DNA of 17,814 nucleotides, from the NCBI GenBank assembly GCA_045106295.1, contig JBGCEI010000202.1, positions 1-17,814 of the forward strand, given 5' to 3'. Under the pieces are notes generated by a model that saw only the letters and a program-made list of their open reading frames with translations, made no database searches and was not told the DNA's origin. This DNA is from WTJX01 sp045106295 (GTDB lineage Bacteria > Bacteroidota > Bacteroidia > Cytophagales > JAAEPT01). The translations under genes and the position numbers were made by a program. Positions 7,581-15,115 of this stretch are shown in pieces (the stretch's first letter is position 1; each line of letters begins with the position of its first letter).

Positions 7581-8433
7581 ACTATATTTAAAAGGCAAAC
7601 TAGGTAATCAAATGTTTCAATACGCTCAAGCTATTGTTATTGCAAAAAAGTACAATACAGAGTTTAACTTACACCCTACCAACTATGATTTTTATTTAAG
7701 CAATTATTTTAATTTAAATAGTCTTTCAGATTCCCCCAAAAAGTTAAAAAGAAGAAAAAAAGTAAGCTTTATAAGAAGAAGATTAGAAAAATACCTTGGC
7801 ATACCATGGAGAGATAAGAGTGAAATCTACTTTGATACAACAAAATCTCCAAGTCATTTTCTCACTCAGATAAGAGACAACACCACTTATAGGGGGTATT
7901 TTCAATTTGATGATCTTTTTAAAAACAATAAAGACCTGATACATCAAGAGTTTACTATTAAAGCCCCATTCATAAAGGAATTCAAAGAAAGACACGCTAA
8001 TCTTTTCGATAAAAACAAAACGTTTGTAATACATATCAGATTAACCGATTACTTAAATGATAATTTCCATGGAGGAACTGCAGTCTTACCTATGGATTTC
8101 TATAGTACCATTTTAGAGAAATATAATAAAAATGAGTACCAATACATTATTGTAAGTGATGATCCAAAAAAAGCTCATGAATTATTATCCAATTGCAGTG
8201 ATAAAAAATTTACAGCCGAGAAAGACTCTCTAATTATGGATTTTCAAAAGATAATGCATGCTGACATCGCAATTATTGCAAACAGTACATTTTCTTGGTG
8301 GGGAGCATACCTAAATACTAAAACAAATAAGAAGATATACGCTCCAAAAAACTGGTTAGGGTATAATGAAGTTAAAGAATTCCCAGTAGGAATAATGACA
8401 AATGACTTCCATTGGATTGATCACAAGGATTGA
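7573..8433 (+). CDS. Glycosyltransferase family 11 (alpha-1,2-fucosyltransferase-like)
   Basis: A 286-residue GT11 protein. LKGKLGNQMFQYAQA (6-20) is the conserved N-terminal loop, FVIHIRLTDY (151-160) contains the GDP-binding H-x-R-x-x-D-Y motif (His154, Arg156, Asp159, Tyr160), and NSTFSWWGAYL (237-247) is the third conserved block. Length is normal for the family. Characterised members transfer L-fucose in alpha-1,2 linkage to galactose, and a few (for example WbgN of Escherichia coli O55) transfer L-colitose instead. Because a ColD-like gene lies 3 kb downstream, both donors are possible. The start is GTG at 7573; it overlaps the upstream stop as GTGATTAA and gives exactly the family N-terminus MIKLYLKG. 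It is the last gene of its plus-strand block and ends 23 bases from the convergent FkbM gene, with no obvious terminator hairpin between. Confidence 0.92.
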   Translation: MIKLYLKGKLGNQMFQYAQAIVIAKKYNTEFNLHPTNYDFYLSNYFNLNSLSDSPKKLKRRKKVSFIRRRLEKYLGIPWRDKSEIYFDTTKSPSHFLTQIRDNTTYRGYFQFDDLFKNNKDLIHQEFTIKAPFIKEFKERHANLFDKNKTFVIHIRLTDYLNDNFHGGTAVLPMDFYSTILEKYNKNEYQYIIVSDDPKKAHELLSNCSDKKFTAEKDSLIMDFQKIMHADIAIIANSTFSWWGAYLNTKTNKKIYAPKNWLGYNEVKEFPVGIMTNDFHWIDHKD

Positions 8434-8456
8434 TAATGTTTCATTAAAATCTCTCT

Positions 8457-9140
8457 TTATTCTCTCAATTTCCAATTTTCCCAAATAAATTCGTAACGGT
8501 AAGTAGGAACATGAGTCATTTCCAATTTCCCCTGTAATTCTTGCATCATTTCTTCAGCATTTGGAACAAAATCATGAAATTGAATTTGAAGGTTTATAAT
8601 GCTATTTATTCTACCAGAATCTATTAAATAGTTTAGTAAATCATATTCACCACCCTCTATGTTTATTTTCATCAAGTCAATCTGATTTATATTGTTTTCT
8701 ACAAAAAAAGCTTCCGCACTTTTAATACTCACTTTCATCATACTTTTCTTTTCCTTGAATGTAGAACTTGCAGCATTTTCTGAACTAAGCATAAGTGTTT
8801 CATCTTGACTACCAATCCCAAAATCGAAAATTTTTATTTTTGGATTTTTTTTAAAACGTTGCTCAATTTTATTAGCAAAGTTTGGGTGAGGCTCAAAAAC
8901 ATACACATTGCTCAGATACATAGCATATATATCGCTTGCCCATTGTCCTTCATACCCTCCTAAATCAAAAATAATAGAGTCTGGATTTAGTTCATCATAA
9001 GCAGTTCTGTACTCATGTATCTTATTATCACTAACCCACTTTTTCCACTCAGCAAGAAACTTATTGCTACTTGAAAGATAATGACCTATTTTTCCTATTA
9101 TAGAAGAAGATTTCAACAAAAAATTTCCTAGTACTTTCAT
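8457..9140 (-). CDS. FkbM-family SAM-dependent methyltransferase
   Basis: A 227-residue protein with a Rossmann-fold methyltransferase core: IIFDLGGYEGQWASD (56-70) is motif I binding SAM, VYVFEPHPNF (79-88) holds the acidic residue that contacts the ribose, and IDLMKINIEGGEYDLLNYL (154-172) is the FkbM hallmark K-I-x-I-E-G-G/A-E. FkbM proteins O-methylate hydroxyls on polyketides and glycans, and in polysaccharide loci they usually modify a sugar residue. The first 40 residues are a helical lead without a convincing membrane anchor. It is the only minus-strand gene between the two plus-strand blocks, divergent from gmd across 212 bases, so it should have its own promoter. Start ATG at 9140 gives the expected family length. 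The methylated residue cannot be predicted. Confidence 0.88.
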   Translation of the reverse strand: MKVLGNFLLKSSSIIGKIGHYLSSSNKFLAEWKKWVSDNKIHEYRTAYDELNPDSIIFDLGGYEGQWASDIYAMYLSNVYVFEPHPNFANKIEQRFKKNPKIKIFDFGIGSQDETLMLSSENAASSTFKEKKSMMKVSIKSAEAFFVENNINQIDLMKINIEGGEYDLLNYLIDSGRINSIINLQIQFHDFVPNAEEMMQELQGKLEMTHVPTYRYEFIWENWKLRE

Positions 9141-9352
9141 TTTTCAAAGTAACTTATTTTTTTACATCGGAGAAAGAGTAAACCATTTTTTTTATTTTAA
9201 AGAATAGGAAACAAACTCATATGATTCCAAATTCTAACCTATTAAAATATACTTACCTTAGAATTGTAAAAACATTGCAAGAACAATGCATTTTTGTTAG
9301 TTTTAAACTTAATTCTATTTAAAATAGAATCAACTCCATATCAAATTTAGTC
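9141..9352. promoter_or_regulatory. Divergent promoter region between FkbM gene and gmd
   Basis: These 212 AT-rich bases lie between two divergent genes and should carry promoters for both. A possible plus-strand pair is TTTG at 9293-9296 and TATTT starting at 9316, about 19 bases apart, roughly Bacteroidota spacing, but the second half of TAnnTTTG is missing. There is a short hairpin CATTG-CAAGAA-CAATG at 9273-9288 and a perfect palindrome at 9312-9330. No ribosome binding site is visible before gmd. Confidence 0.4.
9312..9330. promoter_or_regulatory. 19-base palindrome upstream of gmd
   Basis: ATTCTATTT-A-AAATAGAAT is a perfect inverted repeat with 9-base arms around one central base, ending 22 bases before the gmd ATG. 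A one-base centre is too small for an RNA loop without losing inner pairs, so a dimeric-regulator operator is a more natural reading than a terminator. Palindromes of A/T are more likely by chance in AT-rich DNA, which limits confidence. Confidence 0.4.
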
Positions 9353-10459
9353 ATGAAAAAAGCATTAATAACAGGAGTCACAGGTCAAGATGGAGCGTAT
9401 TTAGCAGAACTCTTACTAGAAAAAGGCTATGAAGTGCATGGTATCAAAAGAAGAAGTTCCCTATTTAATACCCAAAGAATTGACCATTTATACCAAGATG
9501 TTCATGAAGACAATGTTAAACTAACATTACACTATGGTGACTTGACTGATTCAGGCAATATAATGAGATTAGTCCAAGAGATAAGACCTGATGAAATATA
9601 TAATCTTGGAGCTCAATCTCATGTTAGGGTTAGTTTTGATTCTCCAGAATACACTGCAAACGTAGATGGCCTAGGTACGTTACGAATACTAGAAGCAGTA
9701 AGAGCTGCTGGACTCACTACTACAACTAAAGTTTATCAAGCTTCGACATCAGAGTTGTATGGTTTAGTTCAAGAAATACCACAAAAAGAGACGACTCCTT
9801 TCTATCCAAGGTCTCCTTATGCTTGTGCAAAAATTTATGGCTATTGGATAACTGTTAATTATAGAGAAGCTTATAATATGTATGCATGTAATGGAATACT
9901 TTTTAATCATGAGTCCCCATTAAGAGGAGAAACTTTTGTTACTAGAAAAATAACAAGAGCAGCAGTACGGATAGCTTTAGGTTTACAAGAAGAAGTATTT
10001 CTTGGTAATTTGGATGCTAAAAGAGATTGGGGGCATGCTAATGATTATGTAGAAGCTATGTGGTTAATGTTACAGCAAGATCAACCTGAAGATTTTGTAA
10101 TTGCTACTGGAGTCACTACAACGGTTAGAGATTTTGTAATAAAGACATTTGAAAAACTAGGAATTTCTTTAGAATTTGAAAATACAGGGTTAAATGAAAT
10201 TGGGAAGATAGTTTCTAGTTCAACATATAATCTTCCTAAAGGAAAAATAGTACTAAAAATAGATTCCAGATATTATCGACCTACAGAAGTAGAAATTTTG
10301 TTAGGTGATGCGACTAAAGCTAGAGAAAAACTGGGATGGAAACCTAAACACAATTTGGAGTCATTAGTTGATGATATGGTTACAAGTGATTTAGAATTGT
10401 TTAAAAAAGAAAAAATTTTAAAAGATCAAGGATTCAATACGCCATCGTACAATGAATAA
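9353..10459 (+). CDS. gmd: GDP-mannose 4,6-dehydratase
   Basis: A 368-residue extended short-chain dehydrogenase, full length for the family. GVTGQDG (8-14) is the NADP-binding glycine motif, followed by HGIKRRSS (29-36), whose arginines bind the NADP phosphate. YNLGAQSHVRVSF (83-95), the active-site STSELYG (131-137, Thr132/Glu134) and the Tyr156-x3-Lys160 pair in SPYACAK are all present. NHESPLRGETFVTRKITRA (185-203) is unmistakably Gmd. The enzyme converts GDP-D-mannose to GDP-4-keto-6-deoxy-D-mannose in the cytoplasm. That product feeds both the GDP-L-fucose and the GDP-L-colitose routes, and genes fitting both follow directly. It overlaps the next gene by 8 bases (ATGAATAA). No mannose-1-phosphate guanylyltransferase or phosphomannomutase is in the window, so GDP-mannose must come from genes elsewhere. 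Confidence 0.96.
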   Translation: MKKALITGVTGQDGAYLAELLLEKGYEVHGIKRRSSLFNTQRIDHLYQDVHEDNVKLTLHYGDLTDSGNIMRLVQEIRPDEIYNLGAQSHVRVSFDSPEYTANVDGLGTLRILEAVRAAGLTTTTKVYQASTSELYGLVQEIPQKETTPFYPRSPYACAKIYGYWITVNYREAYNMYACNGILFNHESPLRGETFVTRKITRAAVRIALGLQEEVFLGNLDAKRDWGHANDYVEAMWLMLQQDQPEDFVIATGVTTTVRDFVIKTFEKLGISLEFENTGLNEIGKIVSSSTYNLPKGKIVLKIDSRYYRPTEVEILLGDATKAREKLGWKPKHNLESLVDDMVTSDLELFKKEKILKDQGFNTPSYNE

Positions 10460-11381
10460 GCATAAAAAAATATTCTTGGCAGGGCATAATGGGTTGGCAG
10501 GTGCAGCAATTCTAGAATCACTTAAACATGCTGGCTACACAAATATTTTAACTGCAGATAGAAAGGACCTTGATCTTACATCTCAAAAACAAGTAGAAGC
10601 TTTTTTTTTAAACCATAAACCTGAAATCACAATTTTATCAGCAGCTAAGGTAGGAGGTATTAATGCTAATATTTCATACCCTGCCCAGTTTCTCTACGAA
10701 AACTTGGCTATCCAAAACAATATCATTCATTTCTCATACAAATACGGAGTGAACTATTTCATCTTTCTATCTAGTTCATGTATATACCCTAGAGAGTGTA
10801 TACAACCAATGAAGGAAGAGCATTTATTTACAGGTCTACTCGAACCAACAAACGAAGGTTATGCTTTGGCTAAGATTTCAGGCATGAAAATGTTAGAATA
10901 TTATAAAAAACAATACGGGTTTGTTTCTACGAGCCTAATTCCTTGTAATCTATACGGGCCTAAAGAAAAGTTCGACTTACAGCATTCTCATGTACTTTCT
11001 GCATTAGTAAAACGATTCTCTGATGCAAAAAAAGAAGATAAAGAGTATGTCGAATTATGGGGTGACGGTTCAGCTAAACGTGAATTTATGCATGTGACGG
11101 ATATGTCTAAAGGTGTTTTGTTTTGTTTAGAGAATAATGTTTCTCACGCTTATTTTAATCTAGGACCTGGAGTAGATATATCTATTAAAGAATTGGCAAG
11201 TCTTATAAAAGTTAAATTAAATTACAAAGGAGAAATCCAATGGGACACGTCGAAACCAAATGGAATGCCAAGAAAGTGTATGGACGTTTCTAAAATGAAA
11301 GGAATAGGCTTTAACCCAAAAGTAAAATTAGAAACAGGTATTGAGGAAATGATTTCATCCTATAATTCACAATATTTGTAA
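10452..11381 (+). CDS. fcl: GDP-L-fucose synthase / GDP-colitose synthase-like epimerase-reductase
   Basis: A 309-residue short-chain dehydrogenase matching Fcl/WcaG in length and motifs. AGHNGLAG (10-17) is the NADP-binding loop, and AAKVGGINAN (64-73), SSSCIYP (107-113), EPTNEGYALAK (131-141) and NLYGP (166-170) are family blocks. Expected catalytic residues are present: Ser108, Cys110, Tyr137, Lys141 and His180. Fcl epimerises C3 and C5 of GDP-4-keto-6-deoxymannose and reduces C4 to give GDP-L-fucose. The related ColC does C5 epimerisation and C4 reduction of the 3-deoxy substrate to give GDP-L-colitose. The two cannot be separated by eye; the ColD-like gene 11 bases downstream makes ColC activity a real possibility. 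Symbol fcl is given for the closest well-known family. Confidence 0.88.
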   Translation: MNKHKKIFLAGHNGLAGAAILESLKHAGYTNILTADRKDLDLTSQKQVEAFFLNHKPEITILSAAKVGGINANISYPAQFLYENLAIQNNIIHFSYKYGVNYFIFLSSSCIYPRECIQPMKEEHLFTGLLEPTNEGYALAKISGMKMLEYYKKQYGFVSTSLIPCNLYGPKEKFDLQHSHVLSALVKRFSDAKKEDKEYVELWGDGSAKREFMHVTDMSKGVLFCLENNVSHAYFNLGPGVDISIKELASLIKVKLNYKGEIQWDTSKPNGMPRKCMDVSKMKGIGFNPKVKLETGIEEMISSYNSQYL

Positions 11382-11392
11382 ATAAATAAATT

Positions 11393-12565
11393 ATGTACAA
11401 GATACCTTTAATGCGTTCAGCTTTTATCAATGAGTTTGAAACCAAACAAGAACTGGCTGAATTTATATTGAATACTGATAGGCTTAGCATGCATACTAAA
11501 TGCTTTGAGTTTGAACAAGAGTTTAGTAAGTACATAGGTTCAAAAGACTCTATTCTTTTTAATAGTGGAGGAAGTGCAAACTTAGCTATGTTACAAAGTT
11601 TAAAAAACCTTGGTAGACTAAAGGATAATGACAATGTAGGTTTTGCCGCTGTTACGTGGTCTACGAACACCATGCCTATTATTCAATTGGGGATGAATGC
11701 TATTCCAGTAGATTGTACAGTAAATACTTTGAATGTAATGGCTCAAAATCTTGAAGAGTCGATAAAAACGCATAATTTAAAAGCATTTTTTGCTACAAAT
11801 GTTTTAGGGTTTGCTGGAGACTTGCCAGAAATAAAAAAAGTCTGTGAAAAACATAAGGTTATTTTTATAGAGGACAATTGTGAATCACTAGGCTGTGAAA
11901 TTGAAGGCATTAAAACAGGAAACTTTGGTGTAGCGGCAAGTTGTTCTTTTTATGTAGCCCATCACATGTCAACAATAGAAGGTGGTATGGTATGTACTAG
12001 TGATGAAGAATTGGCTGAAATGTTGCGAATTGTTAGAGCAAATGGATGGGATAGGAATTTATCTGAACAACAACAACAAAAATGGAGAGCAGATTTTGAT
12101 ATAGATAGTTTTAGAGCTAATTATACTTTTTTTGACTTAGGTTATAACCTAAGGCCTACAGAAATAACTGGATTTTTAGGGTTGTCCCAACTTAAATACT
12201 TACAAGAAAATAACACTAAAAGATGTGATAACTTCTTAGAGATAAATGAGCTGATTAAAGTAAATGATGATTTTATTTCCTTAGATTTTCAACACATAAC
12301 TAAACCTTCTCCTTTTGCATTTTCTTTTATTTGTAAGTCTAAAAAAACAAGAGATAAATATATTAACTCCTTTAAAGAACAAGGAGTGGAGTTAAGACCT
12401 ATGATTGCAGGGAATATGCAAAACCAACCCTTTTTCCATAAATATAAGACTGTTGATGTAAAACTTCCAAATTCAGACTACTTGGATCAATGTGCCTTTT
12501 ATTGTGGTAACTTTCCCGATATGACTAGTGAGGATTTACAATTAATAAAATCAGTTCTAGTTTAA
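11393..12565 (+). CDS. ColD-like PMP-dependent 3-dehydratase (His in place of the PLP lysine)
   Basis: A 390-residue fold-type I protein of the DegT/DnrJ/EryC1/StrS family. FNSGGSANLAML (56-67) is the cofactor phosphate loop, FIEDNCESLG (158-167) contains Asp161 that pairs with the pyridine nitrogen, and FDLGYNLRPTEITGFLG is the family's GYNxRPTE block. The decisive region is SFYVAHHMSTIEGG (185-198): where sugar aminotransferases have the Schiff-base lysine, this protein has His190-His191. That swap defines ColD, GDP-4-keto-6-deoxymannose 3-dehydratase, which uses PMP and glutamate to remove the C3 hydroxyl. The segments RANGWDRNL and the GVELRPMIAGN/CGNF tail also resemble ColD as I remember it. 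Length is near ColD (about 388), and I see no closely spaced Cys cluster as in the iron-sulfur E1/RfbH enzymes. Its position after gmd and fcl supports the GDP rather than CDP route. The product is probably GDP-4-keto-3,6-dideoxymannose, on the way to colitose. Confidence 0.82.
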   Translation: MYKIPLMRSAFINEFETKQELAEFILNTDRLSMHTKCFEFEQEFSKYIGSKDSILFNSGGSANLAMLQSLKNLGRLKDNDNVGFAAVTWSTNTMPIIQLGMNAIPVDCTVNTLNVMAQNLEESIKTHNLKAFFATNVLGFAGDLPEIKKVCEKHKVIFIEDNCESLGCEIEGIKTGNFGVAASCSFYVAHHMSTIEGGMVCTSDEELAEMLRIVRANGWDRNLSEQQQQKWRADFDIDSFRANYTFFDLGYNLRPTEITGFLGLSQLKYLQENNTKRCDNFLEINELIKVNDDFISLDFQHITKPSPFAFSFICKSKKTRDKYINSFKEQGVELRPMIAGNMQNQPFFHKYKTVDVKLPNSDYLDQCAFYCGNFPDMTSEDLQLIKSVLV

Positions 12566-12599
12566 CTCAATATCATAACTATCTAGTATATAACGAAAT

Positions 12600-15032
12600 A
12601 TGAATACAAAACATAAACTACAATATTTATACGCTATTTTAGCATTCATAGTTATTGCTATTGTGTATTTTAAGCCCATCATATTTGATAACAAGCAATT
12701 CAAACCTAACGATATTATACAAGGAGTTTCTTCCGGGAAAGAAGCTTCTGGCTTTAGAGAAGAAACTGGGGAAGAGCCTCTTTGGTCGGGGACTATGTTT
12801 AGTGGAATGCCTCTTTACCTAACAAACACACAATTTTCAGGAGATTTAACTACATATATATTTAAAATCATATACTCAATCCCTAATACAATTTCACTGA
12901 TATTTATTAATTTTATTTGCTTTTTTGTATTAATGAGGGTACTAAAAGTGAAACCATTACTTTGCTTTTTGGGGGCATTTGCGTTCTCGTTCACCACCTT
13001 TACGATGCTTAGCATAGAGGCGGGACATAACTTCAAAGTAAGATCAATAGGCTTTATTCCTTTAGTACTAGCTGGTTTTCTAATGACTTACCATCAGAAT
13101 AAATTTAAAGGAGGAGTATTGTTAGCTATTGCATTCGCTCTACAATTAGCTTGTAAACACTATCAAATAACATACTATTTAGCTATTATCTTACTTGTTT
13201 TAGGTGTAAACGAGTTTGTTTTATCAATAAAAGGAAAAGCAACTACTGCGTTTATTAAGTCAACTACTATCGCTATTATTGCTCTTACTGTAGGGTTAGG
13301 TCCAAATTTAGGGAGGATATTACTTGCGCAAGAATATACTAGTTACTCTATAAGAGGGAAATCTGAGTTAGTAAGTGAGAAAAAAGAACACCAAGGTTCA
13401 GGTTTAGACAGAGATTATGCTTTTTCTTGGAGTCAGGGAGTAGGGGAATTACTGACACTTGCTGTTCCTCATTTATATGGTGGTGCTAGTTCTACCGAAC
13501 TTTCAAAAGATAGTGAGTTATATAAAGAAATGAGAAAAAAGGGTATACCTGCACAAGACACTAAACAGTTTGTAGAAAATGCTCCCACTTATTGGGGCCC
13601 TCAACCTTTCACTGGAGGTCCCGTTTATGTGGGCTCCATCATATTATTTCTATTCTGTTTAAGCCTATTTGCGTTAGAAAAAAAACAGAAAATTTGGTGG
13701 TTAGCTGTTCTTGCTTTCTTTGCTATTTTAGCAACGGGGAAAAACATACCTTCTATTAATTACTTCCTATTCGATTACTTACCTGCTTATAATAAATTCC
13801 GAACCCCTGCTATGGCACTATCAGTAGTAGTACTAATTATATGTACGTTATCAGTCGTAGGATTAAGCTCTTTCTTCCAATTGACAGATAAAGAAAAGCA
13901 ACTAGTTATATTTAAAAAAGCGGTAATTGCTTCTGCTATTCTTTTTGCGTTGCCTTTGCTGATTGCGTTCAGTAGTGATTTCATTAATATATATGATGGG
14001 GATTTTCGTTTGAAAAAACAGATAGGTTATGACAAAGGAGGTAAGTGGTTGTATGAGCTAATATTAGAACAACGTAATTCAATGTTTTACAAAGATTGGT
14101 TTAGGTCTATTTTCTTTGTTTTAGTATCTATTGTATTAGTTTATTTAGGTATTAAAAAAACAGTTAAGCTAAACTATGTTCTCGCTGGCTTATGTTTATT
14201 CACTATCATTGATTTAGTTGGAGTCAATAAGCGTTACTTCAACGACAAAGATTTTTCAAAAAAGAAGAAGACGAAGAAAGAGCTTGTTCCGATGACACAA
14301 GCTGACCAAATTATCTTACAAGATAAATCTTTAAGTTATAGAGTATTAAACCTAACTGTAAGTCCATTTAACGATGCTACAACCTCTTACTACCACAAAT
14401 CAATCGGTGGTTACCATGGAGCAAAACTAAGAAGGTATCAAGATGTCATAGAAAAGCATATTTCACAGAATAATCAAGGTGTATTGGATATGTTGAACAC
14501 AAAATATCTAATTACGAAAGACCCAAAACAACCAGTAGTTATTCGACCTACACACTTAGGGAATGCTTGGTTTGTCGATACTATTCTTTTGGTGAATTCT
14601 CCTGACGAGGAACTTGCTTCATTAAAAGGACTAAATGCAAAAAACACAGCCGTCTTAGATCAGTCAAAGTTTACGGTTTCACAAACCAATTATTCATCGG
14701 TAGGTAGTTCTATTACATTAACTGACTATAAGCCAAATCACATGACTTATGCTACCAAAATCACATCAGGTGCTTTTGCAGTATTCTCTGAAATCTATTA
14801 TGACAAAGGTTGGGTAGCTTATATTGATGGAAAAGAGACTAATTATGTACGAGTAAACTATATTTTAAGAGGATTACAAATACCGGAAGGAGATCATACT
14901 GTTGAATTCAAGTTTATTCCACAATCATATTTTATAGGTAACAAAATTGCTTTAATTAGTTCCATTTTGTTATTTGGGTTAGTTGGAGTCGTATTATTCG
15001 TTGAAATTCGTAAGAAAGGTTTCAACTTCTAA
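12600..15032 (+). CDS. YfhO-family large membrane protein (GT-C-like)
   Basis: An 810-residue membrane protein. A first helix (about 9-29) is followed by a periplasmic loop with PNDIIQG (36-42), whose Asp38 is in the position of the GT-C catalytic acid, and LWSGTMFSGMPLY (61-73), a hallmark of Bacteroidota YfhO proteins. About ten more helices follow, with YNKFRTPAMALSV near residue 400. A soluble C-terminal part (about 550-780, ending WVAYIDGKETNYVRVNYILRGLQIPEGDHTVEF) is beta-rich and precedes a last helix. Relatives in Firmicutes are linked to glycosylation of teichoic acids; in Bacteroidota the function is largely unassigned, and a polyprenyl-phosphate-sugar transferase is inference. It starts 34 bases after the ColD-like gene, so read-through from the sugar operon is possible, but the family is often chromosomal core and may not belong to the polysaccharide locus. 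Confidence 0.82.
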   Translation: MNTKHKLQYLYAILAFIVIAIVYFKPIIFDNKQFKPNDIIQGVSSGKEASGFREETGEEPLWSGTMFSGMPLYLTNTQFSGDLTTYIFKIIYSIPNTISLIFINFICFFVLMRVLKVKPLLCFLGAFAFSFTTFTMLSIEAGHNFKVRSIGFIPLVLAGFLMTYHQNKFKGGVLLAIAFALQLACKHYQITYYLAIILLVLGVNEFVLSIKGKATTAFIKSTTIAIIALTVGLGPNLGRILLAQEYTSYSIRGKSELVSEKKEHQGSGLDRDYAFSWSQGVGELLTLAVPHLYGGASSTELSKDSELYKEMRKKGIPAQDTKQFVENAPTYWGPQPFTGGPVYVGSIILFLFCLSLFALEKKQKIWWLAVLAFFAILATGKNIPSINYFLFDYLPAYNKFRTPAMALSVVVLIICTLSVVGLSSFFQLTDKEKQLVIFKKAVIASAILFALPLLIAFSSDFINIYDGDFRLKKQIGYDKGGKWLYELILEQRNSMFYKDWFRSIFFVLVSIVLVYLGIKKTVKLNYVLAGLCLFTIIDLVGVNKRYFNDKDFSKKKKTKKELVPMTQADQIILQDKSLSYRVLNLTVSPFNDATTSYYHKSIGGYHGAKLRRYQDVIEKHISQNNQGVLDMLNTKYLITKDPKQPVVIRPTHLGNAWFVDTILLVNSPDEELASLKGLNAKNTAVLDQSKFTVSQTNYSSVGSSITLTDYKPNHMTYATKITSGAFAVFSEIYYDKGWVAYIDGKETNYVRVNYILRGLQIPEGDHTVEFKFIPQSYFIGNKIALISSILLFGLVGVVLFVEIRKKGFNF

Positions 15033-15034
15033 AG

Positions 15035-15087
15035 AATAGGTTAATGGGAGGATGCCTAGTGTTTTTGAACGAATACACTAACCTATT
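15035..15087 (+). terminator. Bipartite inverted repeat after the YfhO gene
   Basis: Two nested inverted repeats start three bases after the stop codon: AATAGGTTA (15035-15043) with TAACCTATT (15079-15087), and TAGTGT (15057-15062) with ACACTA (15075-15080). The 3' arms run together, so the RNA can fold as one stem of about 13 pairs with a bulge on the 5' side. An AT-rich but not U-only stretch follows. A transcription terminator for the plus-strand unit is the simplest reading; it is also placed between convergent genes, where such elements are expected. Confidence 0.5.
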
Positions 15088-15115
15088 ATTACTATTAAAG
15101 TTATAATTGTGGGAA

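Noticed and set aside
7783..8034. Open frame on the minus strand inside the GT11 gene
   Set aside because: No recognisable domain, fully antisense to a gene with strong family motifs; a shadow frame.
8434..8456. Possible terminator between the convergent GT11 and FkbM genes
   Set aside because: Only 23 bases with no inverted repeat.
11311..11673. 120-codon minus-strand frame across the fcl/ColD-like junction
   Set aside because: Antisense to two well-supported genes, low-complexity Ser/Leu-rich translation with no family signature.
12600..15032. Considered the 810-residue membrane protein as the missing Wzy polymerase
   Set aside because: Length, the PNDIIQG and GMPLY motifs and the beta-rich C-terminal part point to YfhO, not to Wzy proteins of about 400 residues.
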